Assembly (NCBI GenBank): GCA_035946735.1
Contig: DASYYZ010000089.1
Location: 1 to 64,000, forward strand
Direction: 5' to 3'
Source: Gp13-AA77 sp035946735
GTDB taxonomy: Bacteria > Acidobacteriota > Terriglobia > UBA7540
Length of the DNA: 64,000 nucleotides
This document shows positions 58,063 through 64,000 of this stretch, in pieces. Within the stretch, counting starts at the first letter, position 1; each line of letters begins with the position of its first letter. Made by a program: the position numbers and the translations under genes. The notes below the pieces were generated by a model. It was given only the letters and a program-made list of their open reading frames with translations. It was not told the DNA's origin and ran no database searches.

Positions 58063-60486
58063 TTAGTTGCGAAGGGGCTTTCCGTACTTCAGCATGTGCT
58101 GTATGCGCTCAACGGTGTTTTTGTGGCCGCAGAGTCGTACGAAGGCCTCGCGTTCCAAGTCCAGCAAATATGATTCTGAAACTCGCTGCGGCGACGTAAA
58201 CTCCCCACCGCCCGAGAGCACACGGGCCAGTTCGGTGCCCACCACGACGTCATAATCCGAGATGTATTCCGCCCGCCGCATGAGATGAAGACCTAGCTTC
58301 ATCTTCGCGAAGGCTGGTTGGCCAAGCGCCGGTACATCTTCGCGCGGAGTACCGGGCCGGTAACCACGGCGCCTCAGATCGAGCGCAGCCAGCTTAGCTT
58401 CAGCAATCAGTCGGTCGCGGTTCATGCTCACCGAATCGCGTTCGCTCAGGTATCCCAACTTCCGGGCTTCCGCGGCGCTGGTTGAAACCTTTGCCATGCC
58501 GACGGTCTCGAAGACCTCCTTCACGGCGATGAAAGGGTTGGCTTCGGGGTCCTTGGGCAGAGCATCCATCGCCCGCAGCAGCATCTCTTTGGTGCCGCCA
58601 CCCGCCGGCAGCAATCCCACTCCGGCTTCAACCAGCCCCATGTAGGATTCAGCCGCTGCTTGCACCCGGGCGCAATGGAGACAGATCTCTGTGCCGCCGC
58701 CCAAGGTAAGCCCAAAGGGAGCCGCCACAACCGGCTTTTCGGCGTACTTCAGCGCCATATTGGCGCCTTGAAAAGCCCGCACCGCCTCATGGATCTCTTC
58801 CCATTCGCCCTCGTGGATCCCTATCAGAAGCAGCATGAGATTGGCTCCAACGCAGAAATTGGGGGCTTGGTTGCCAATCACCATCGCGTCGAAATTCTCG
58901 TTCAAAGCTTTGAGACCGGCATGGATCATCGCCACCGTATCGGCGCCGATGGTATTCATCTTGGAATGGAACTCCAGGCAGAGGACCCCGTCTCCCAGGT
59001 CGATGAGACTGGCGCCGGCGTTCCTGCGAACTTCCTTGCTCTGAGCCGTAAGCGAGGGCAGGATGATGACTCCGTCGCGCTGAGGCACCGGCAGATAGCT
59101 TGCCTTTCCAAATTCGAAATATCGAGGGCGCCCGCCGTCCTCGCAGTAGAAGGTCTTGTGTCCCTTGCCGAGCAGCTGCTCGGCGACCGGAGGTATCAGC
59201 CGCTGCTCGTGCCCCCATCGACTAACCAACTTTTCGACTCCCACCGCGTCCCACAGTTCAAAAGGGCCGGCTTCCCAGTTGAATCCCCACTTCATGCCGT
59301 TATCGACGGCCACGATGTCGTCAGCGATCTCGGGAATTCGCATGGCGGCGTAGTGAAAGGTGTCACTCAGAACCGTGCGATAGAATTCGCCGGCGCGGTC
59401 CTGCGCCTGCATAAGAATATTCACGCGCTGCCGCACATCTTCGATATTGCGCGCCATCTCGAGCGATCCCAGGCTGGGCTTCTGGCGCGACCGGTACTCG
59501 AATGTGGCGAGATCGAGCGTCCGAATCTCGCTGTCATCGCCCGACCCCGTTGCCGCCTTCACTTTTTTGTAGAAGCCTTGCCGCGTCTTGTCGCCGAGAA
59601 GCTCCCGCTTCCTCATCTCGGCCACAAAGCCCGGCGCCTCGAATAGTTCATGGCGCTCGTCGTTCGGCAGCGAGCGGCGTAGATTCTCGATGACGTGTGC
59701 GAGCACATCCAGTCCCACCAGGTCAAGCGTCCGGAAGGTCGCGCTCCTGGGCAAGCCCATGGCGGGTCCGGTGAGGGCGTCGATCTCCTCGATCGTGTAG
59801 CCGTCCTGCTGCATGATGTGCAGCACGTTCAGGGTGACAAACGTCCCGATGCGGTTGGCGATGAAATTGGGCGAGTCCTTGGCGATCACAATGCCTTTTC
59901 CGAGCACGACGTCGCCGAATCGGGACACCGCCTCCACAACTTCGGGCAACGTATTCTGAGTCGGGATCACCTCCAGCAGTTTCATGTAGCGGGGCGGATT
60001 GAAGAAGTGAGTCCCCAGCCAGTGCCGCTGAAAATCGTCCCCAAAGCCCTCCGCGATGCCGGCGATGGAAATGCCCGAGGTGTTCGAACTCACCACCGCC
60101 CCCGGCGCGCGCAGCGTTTCAACTCTCTTGAGGAGGGACTGCTTGATGGCGCGGTCTTCCGTGACCGCCTCGATTATCCAGTCGCAGTCCCTTACCAGCC
60201 CGAGATCGTCTTCAAAGTTGCCGGGGGCGATGAGGCGCGCGGCCTCGGGAATGAAAAATGCGGCGGGCTTTGACTTGAGCGCAGCGTCCAAACCCGCGGT
60301 GGCAAGCCGATTGCGCACGCGCGGGTCCGAGGTTGATAGTCCCCTGGATTGTTCCTCCGCGGTCAGTTCCTTCGGCACCATGTCCAGGAGTACTACCGGA
60401 ATTGAGGCATTTGCCAGATGAGCGGCAATCCTCGCGCCCATTGTGCCTGCTCCAAGCACAGCGACTCTACGAATTTCACGCACCAT
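58063..60486 (-). CDS. fadN: 3-hydroxyacyl-CoA dehydrogenase/enoyl-CoA hydratase (FadN-type)
   Basis: This 807-aa bifunctional enzyme works in beta-oxidation. It has the order of the FadN group: an N-terminal NAD-binding dehydrogenase domain (VAVLGAGTMGARIAAHLANA, about residues 8-27, with HFFNPPRYMKLLEVI near 145) and a dehydrogenase C-domain. A crotonase domain comes last (about 520-700; GLTLGGGTEICLHC and GLLPAGGGTKEM carry the oxyanion-hole glycines). ATG 60486 is preferred, with GTG 60483 also possible after GGGAGG. The partner thiolase is not in the window. Confidence 0.88.
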   Translation of the reverse strand: MVREIRRVAVLGAGTMGARIAAHLANASIPVVLLDMVPKELTAEEQSRGLSTSDPRVRNRLATAGLDAALKSKPAAFFIPEAARLIAPGNFEDDLGLVRDCDWIIEAVTEDRAIKQSLLKRVETLRAPGAVVSSNTSGISIAGIAEGFGDDFQRHWLGTHFFNPPRYMKLLEVIPTQNTLPEVVEAVSRFGDVVLGKGIVIAKDSPNFIANRIGTFVTLNVLHIMQQDGYTIEEIDALTGPAMGLPRSATFRTLDLVGLDVLAHVIENLRRSLPNDERHELFEAPGFVAEMRKRELLGDKTRQGFYKKVKAATGSGDDSEIRTLDLATFEYRSRQKPSLGSLEMARNIEDVRQRVNILMQAQDRAGEFYRTVLSDTFHYAAMRIPEIADDIVAVDNGMKWGFNWEAGPFELWDAVGVEKLVSRWGHEQRLIPPVAEQLLGKGHKTFYCEDGGRPRYFEFGKASYLPVPQRDGVIILPSLTAQSKEVRRNAGASLIDLGDGVLCLEFHSKMNTIGADTVAMIHAGLKALNENFDAMVIGNQAPNFCVGANLMLLLIGIHEGEWEEIHEAVRAFQGANMALKYAEKPVVAAPFGLTLGGGTEICLHCARVQAAAESYMGLVEAGVGLLPAGGGTKEMLLRAMDALPKDPEANPFIAVKEVFETVGMAKVSTSAAEARKLGYLSERDSVSMNRDRLIAEAKLAALDLRRRGYRPGTPREDVPALGQPAFAKMKLGLHLMRRAEYISDYDVVVGTELARVLSGGGEFTSPQRVSESYLLDLEREAFVRLCGHKNTVERIQHMLKYGKPLRN

Positions 60487-60591
60487 AACCTCCCGGATCA
60501 GAGACATCGCCGACCACAGTCCGTGGATTTGAAAAAGTCCGGCTCGAGGGCGGCTGAAGGCCGAAAGAGCCCGCGTGAGAACGAACTACTT

Positions 60592-60713
60592 ATTGAGCAT
60601 TGCAGAATAGAGTGACGACCGCTGCTGTAGCGCCGGTCTGCGACCGGCGTTTTTCGCCGCTCATAGAGCGGCGCTACAGAGAATGACGTCACTGTATTTT
60701 GCAAATGCTCATT
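60592..60713 (-). repeat. MITE/REP-like palindromic element, copy 2 (inverted relative to copy 1)
   Basis: It is the reverse complement of 7032-7141 with only a few differences, including both GC hairpins and the imperfect terminal inverted repeats (TGCAGAATAGAGTGACGAC at 60601; end TATTTTGCA at 60703). It lies between divergent fadN and the NHL gene. Confidence 0.8.
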
Positions 60714-60899
60714 AGACGCCATTATGGCGAAAGGGCGGAAGACGGTCAAGGACAGGCTTGTGGCCGGTAATCGCTCTCTACGAGCTGCCAAAAAAGTTTA
60801 GTAAGACTTAAAACCCAGCTGACGGAGAACTTCAAAAATGATACCCTCTGGGCGGACCTTGTGGCCTAGAGCCGTCCTTGCCGACCCAGGAGACTAAAG

Positions 60900-61964
60900 A
60901 TGAGACGCTCAACGGTTGTTTTGTCGCTCTTACTCAGCAGCCCTATTTTCGCTCAACAGCCTCCGGCGATCCCGTATCAATCGGTTTCCGACTTTCTGAA
61001 GCTTCCGCCTGACGTGTATTTCGGCGAAGTGGCGGGTGTGGCAGTGAACTCCAAGGGACACGTCTTCGTCTTCTCGCGGGGTGATACTACCGGCCCCGCT
61101 TATGGGGCGGGCGCCGCACAACTTCTGGAGTTCGGCGCCGACGGTAAATTCGTTCGCGAGATTGGCCATCATCTATATGCATGGTCGTTTGCGCACTCAG
61201 TGAAGGTCGACAGGGACGACAATATTTGGGCGGCGGACAAGGGCTCGGACATGGTGATCAAGTTCAGCCCTGAAGGCCGCGTATTGATGGTCTTTGGACG
61301 CAAGCAGGAAGCCTCGGATGAGGGCACCGGGCCGCTCGGCCATCCCCGGCCGCCCTTACCGCCCGTGGACGGCATGTTCAGGCAAGTGACCGACATGGCC
61401 TGGGATGCGGCCGGAAATACGTTTATCAGCGATGGCTACATCAACTCCCGGGTCGCAAAAGTGAACAAAGACGGCGCCTGGCTGAAGTCATGGGGCGAGC
61501 CGGGTGACGGCCCCGGCCAGTTCAACACTCCGCATAGCATTGCGGTGGACGCGCAAGACCGCGTCTACGTGGCGGACCGGGGCAACCGGCGCATCCAGGT
61601 GTTCGATGGCGAAGGCAGGTTCCTGCGCCAGATCACGATCGACGTACCGGTCGATCCGAACGCGCGTCCGGCGATCGGTAACAAGCCGAACGCCACTACG
61701 GGCGCGATGGCGCCCGGGGCCCCCTGGGCAATCTGCATCACGCCGGGACCAAGTCAAGTGCTATTCAGCTCTGACGGGTACCCGGGCCGTATCTACAAGC
61801 TCAGCTTGGACGGGAAGGTGCTGGGCGTGCTCGGAGAATCGGGCAAGCAACTCAAGCAGTTCGGCTGGATCCACGAGATGGCCTGCCCTTCCGAAACCGA
61901 ACTCTACGTCGCCGAACTATTGAATTGGCGGGTGCAGAAGTTGATTCTCGAAGCCGGGCGTTAG
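60900..61964 (+). CDS. Secreted NHL-repeat beta-propeller protein (PAL-like)
   Basis: This 354-aa protein has a signal peptide (residues 1-18, cleavage near IFAQ) and a six-bladed propeller of NHL repeats. Typical blades are VAGVAVNSKGHVFVFSRG (about 44-61), PHSIAVDAQDRVYVADRGNR (about 211-230) and the last IHEMACPSETELYVAELLNW (about 325-344). It resembles the lyase domain of peptide-amidating enzymes, but activity cannot be told. CAGGAGACTAAAG precedes the ATG. Confidence 0.82.
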   Translation: MRRSTVVLSLLLSSPIFAQQPPAIPYQSVSDFLKLPPDVYFGEVAGVAVNSKGHVFVFSRGDTTGPAYGAGAAQLLEFGADGKFVREIGHHLYAWSFAHSVKVDRDDNIWAADKGSDMVIKFSPEGRVLMVFGRKQEASDEGTGPLGHPRPPLPPVDGMFRQVTDMAWDAAGNTFISDGYINSRVAKVNKDGAWLKSWGEPGDGPGQFNTPHSIAVDAQDRVYVADRGNRRIQVFDGEGRFLRQITIDVPVDPNARPAIGNKPNATTGAMAPGAPWAICITPGPSQVLFSSDGYPGRIYKLSLDGKVLGVLGESGKQLKQFGWIHEMACPSETELYVAELLNWRVQKLILEAGR

Positions 61965-62003
61965 TCAAAATTCCCCGGACTGCGGCAGGCTGGCGCACAG
62001 CAG

Positions 62004-62043
62004 AGCGGGTAGCCACGACACGGTCTTTGTGTCGTGGGCTTTT
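62004..62043 (+). repeat. Left arm of a 40-bp perfect inverted repeat
   Basis: This 40-bp stretch is exactly the reverse complement of 62301-62340. Each arm itself folds as CCACGACAC / GTGTCGTGG around a short loop, like a REP palindrome. Confidence 0.85.
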
Positions 62044-62300
62044 GATTGGGGGTGGTGGTAGTCGGAAACGGCACACGACGGGGACAGCGTGGCAGCACCA
62101 GTTCTGGGACCGCTTCGTGCGCCATGCCGGGGAGTTCGGGACCGGCTGGTGTACAGGCACCTGAACCCGGTGCGCAAAGGGCTGGCTGCGAAACCGGAGG
62201 ACTGGCGCTGGTCGAGGTACAACAATTTCGATAAGGCCTCGGTCGCGGCCTGCCCGGTTCAGCTTGACGATGTGCATTTTCCTGAGGCGTACCGCGGATG
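62044..62300 (+). pseudogene. Remnant of a REP-associated tyrosine transposase (RAYT)
   Basis: Two frames carry pieces of the C-terminal part of RAYT/TnpA_REP transposases. FWDRFVRHAGEF (about 62104-62140) is in one frame and YRHLNPVRKGLAAKPEDWRW (about 62153-62212) in another. The second matches the conserved Y-x-HLNP-V...PEDW-W-S-Y signature of the family. The HUH nuclease part and the start are missing and the frame is shifted, so it is inactive. It is flanked exactly by the 40-bp inverted palindromes. Confidence 0.72.
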
Positions 62301-62340
62301 AAAAGCCCACGACACAAAGACCGTGTCGTGGCTACCCGCT
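62301..62340 (-). repeat. Right arm of the 40-bp perfect inverted repeat
   Basis: This is the exact reverse complement of 62004-62043. Together they bracket the RAYT remnant, a layout like the REP-transposase units known in other bacteria. Confidence 0.85.
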
Positions 62341-62642
62341 ACCCGCTTTATGCTGCCGCCCCGCGATCCGTCCGAGCCATACGTTCGCATAGCTGCGCTA
62401 TGCGCCATCCTGACCAAAGAGAGACTATTCGGCACGAACTGAGCTTGCCCATACTACCTCCTCTTGTCCCTGTTGTTATTTTGACGTTTGAATTCTGAGG
62501 AACAGCGCGGACCTGGTGTTTAGGTCCGCGGCTTTTCCGAGATGACCTGCAGAGCCGCAGAGCTTGAAAAACAGGCCCGCGCTTCTGACTAACTACCCCA
62601 CTCACTGCCTCGCTAGCTGATCTGACTTTGCAGTCTGCCGGC
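62341..62642. other. Intergenic stretch without a supported gene
   Basis: This is about 300 bp between the RAYT remnant and the end of the GloVer-repeat gene. TAGGTCCGCGGC and CAGCGCGGACCTGG near 62500-62530 could pair weakly. Nothing else was recognised. Confidence 0.4.
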
Positions 62643-64000
62643 TTATGGTGCCCGGAATATCACGTTGCTGGTCAACGTGCCGCCGGGTGTTGTCACCCTA
62701 ACGAACCCGGTGGTGGCGCCCGGGGGTACGACGGTTCCGATTTCGGAACTCGACCGCACCTTGAAGAAAGCCGGCGTGCCATTAAACGTAACGCTGGTGG
62801 CGCCGGACAGATTGGTCCCCAGAATCCTGACGCGCGTCCCCACCTTGCCGGAGGTGGGGTTTGTCTCCACGAAGGGGCCAAGGCCTACAGCCAAGCTGAA
62901 GACGGTTCCGCAGCCGTTCTCGCAGTTGCTGCTGCTACCGCCAAAGGAGGTTGTGCCGTAGAAGCTGCCGCTAGTGGCTTGCGTCAAACCCCCGACTCGG
63001 CTGGAGCCATCAGTGCCATTGAAATTGTGCAGCGTTGTAAGCGTACCATTAGTGGTAATTGAGAAGATTGTACCACAGCCGTACGGGTACGGGCACGACG
63101 CGGTGCTGGTTCCCCCCACCGACGTTGCCCCATAGAGGTTTCCGTCCGTGCCCTGCACCAATCCTGCATACAGGGTGCCACCGTCGCTAGAGTCGAAGTT
63201 ATGAAGTGTAGTGAAACTGCCCGTTGGCGTGATTTCGAATACGGTGCCCCAGGTGTAGGCTCCGCCAGTCTGCGTTGTCCCATAGAGGTTCCCGTTAGTA
63301 GCTTGAATGAGCGCAGCTATCGGTAATTGGCCGTCAGCGCCGTCGAAGCTGTGGAGCGTACTCAGTATCCCCGCCGGGGTGATCTTGAAGACTGTGCCGC
63401 AGCCCCCACCAAAACAAGAGTTAGCCCCGCCGGCCCACGTTGTGCCGTAGAAGTTTCCGTCGGTGGCTTGAATCAGCCCCGCCCAAGGGTCTTCGCCATC
63501 GGTGCCGTCGAAGCTGTGGAGCGTACTCAGTATCCCCGCCGGGGTGATCTTGAAGACCGTACCGCACCCATTGCATGCGGTGCTTCCTCCGCCGCCTGAA
63601 GTGGTCCCATAGAAGTTCCCGTCGCTGCCTTGAACCAGCCCGGCCGCAGGCCCAGGCCCGGCCCCGTCGCTGCAATTGGCCTGGCTGCAAAAGCTGTAAA
63701 GCGTAGTCAAGACACCTGCTGCGGTGATTTCAAACACTGTACCATAGCTGTTCGCCCCGCCAAGCTCGGTCGTGCCGTACAACTTCCCGTTCGTAGCGAG
63801 AACCAGCCCATTCGGGTATGAGCCATCAGTGCCGTCGAAACTGTGCAGTGTCGTGAGGGTTCCTGTCGGAGTGATTTTGAAGACTGTTCCACATCCGTAA
63901 GGAGGGTCGCAGCTAAGGTCTCCGCCAAGGGTAGTTGTACCGTAGTAGTTGCCGTCGGTGCTTTGGACGACAGAGCCTGTGGAAGGCTCGTAGCCGTCGG
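62643..64000 (-). CDS. Secreted GloVer/HAF-repeat protein with C-terminal TIG domain (5' end outside window)
   Basis: The frame is open from the window edge to TAA at 62643. It consists of repeats of about 40-55 aa of the form GTVFKITPAGxLxTLHSFDG...GLVQATDGNFYGTT, the TIGR03803 choice-of-anchor/GloVer type that predicts a beta-propeller. An IPT/TIG immunoglobulin-like domain closes it (about the last 80 residues, GPFVETNPTSGKVGTRVRIL onward, cited by position). Such secreted proteins are abundant in Acidobacteriota. Two repeat units are almost identical at DNA level (63346-63410 and 63507-63571). Function unknown; surface or adhesion role suggested. Confidence 0.85.
   Translation of the reverse strand, partial: DGYEPSTGSVVQSTDGNYYGTTTLGGDLSCDPPYGCGTVFKITPTGTLTTLHSFDGTDGSYPNGLVLATNGKLYGTTELGGANSYGTVFEITAAGVLTTLYSFCSQANCSDGAGPGPAAGLVQGSDGNFYGTTSGGGGSTACNGCGTVFKITPAGILSTLHSFDGTDGEDPWAGLIQATDGNFYGTTWAGGANSCFGGGCGTVFKITPAGILSTLHSFDGADGQLPIAALIQATNGNLYGTTQTGGAYTWGTVFEITPTGSFTTLHNFDSSDGGTLYAGLVQGTDGNLYGATSVGGTSTASCPYPYGCGTIFSITTNGTLTTLHNFNGTDGSSRVGGLTQATSGSFYGTTSFGGSSSNCENGCGTVFSLAVGLGPFVETNPTSGKVGTRVRILGTNLSGATSVTFNGTPAFFKVRSSSEIGTVVPPGATTGFVRVTTPGGTLTSNVIFRAP

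Noticed and set aside
1..64000. tRNA or rRNA genes
   Set aside because: I looked for cloverleaf-like arms and the GGTTCGAATCC-type T arm by eye and saw none. A tRNAscan or Infernal run would settle it.

Overview
The window reads as a GC-rich chromosomal segment of an Acidobacteriota bacterium. The evidence is a very large Oar-type TonB-dependent receptor with an N-terminal carboxypeptidase-regulatory domain, GloVer/HAF-type secreted repeat proteins, a PEGA-domain serine/threonine kinase, and many short degenerate intergenic repeats. The phylum is inferred from gene families, not from a marker gene.

Left arm (1-10.8 kb): the end of a molybdenum hydroxylase operon (molybdopterin subunit tail, then FAD subunit), gph, a DUF1015 protein, a STAS anti-anti-sigma factor, lysA overlapped by a secreted esterase-like gene, a membrane Ser/Thr kinase with PEGA repeats, and kdsB.

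Phage structural cluster (about 11.2-35.0 kb, nearly all + strand): small membrane proteins, terminase small and large subunits, a 3-TM holin of the type Pfam names after gene transfer agents, a Mu gp29-like portal, a Mu I-like protease with a nested scaffold start, decoration protein, major capsid protein, connector, tail terminator, tail tube, a G/GT chaperone pair joined by a probable programmed frameshift, an unusually short tape measure, distal tail protein, a split hub, a 1428-aa hub protein carrying a glycosidase-like domain, and tail fibre proteins. I see no integrase, transposase, replication gene, repressor or endolysin. Host-type short repeats have entered its spacers while the structural genes stay open. 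This suggests a long-resident, possibly domesticated particle (gene-transfer-agent-like), though a decayed transposable siphophage remains possible.

Middle and right arm (35-64 kb): a formylglycine-generating-enzyme-like protein (frameshifted at its signal peptide), a small secreted protein and bcp, gatB, an MFS transporter, a deiodinase-like gene with an in-frame TGA that is very probably selenocysteine, the Oar-like receptor, a membrane protein/ECF sigma/anti-sigma group, hicBA, a YcaQ-type DNA glycosylase interrupted by an amber codon, a cold-shock protein, a GH38 alpha-mannosidase, pyrB, an XRE regulator, a FadN-type beta-oxidation enzyme, an NHL-repeat protein, a RAYT transposase remnant between 40-bp inverted repeats, and a GloVer/TIG repeat protein running off the right edge.

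The most notable items are the selenoprotein candidate, the structural-gene-only phage cluster, the split hub with an intercalated toroid domain, and several families of small palindromic repeats, one with near-identical copies in opposite orientation 53 kb apart.
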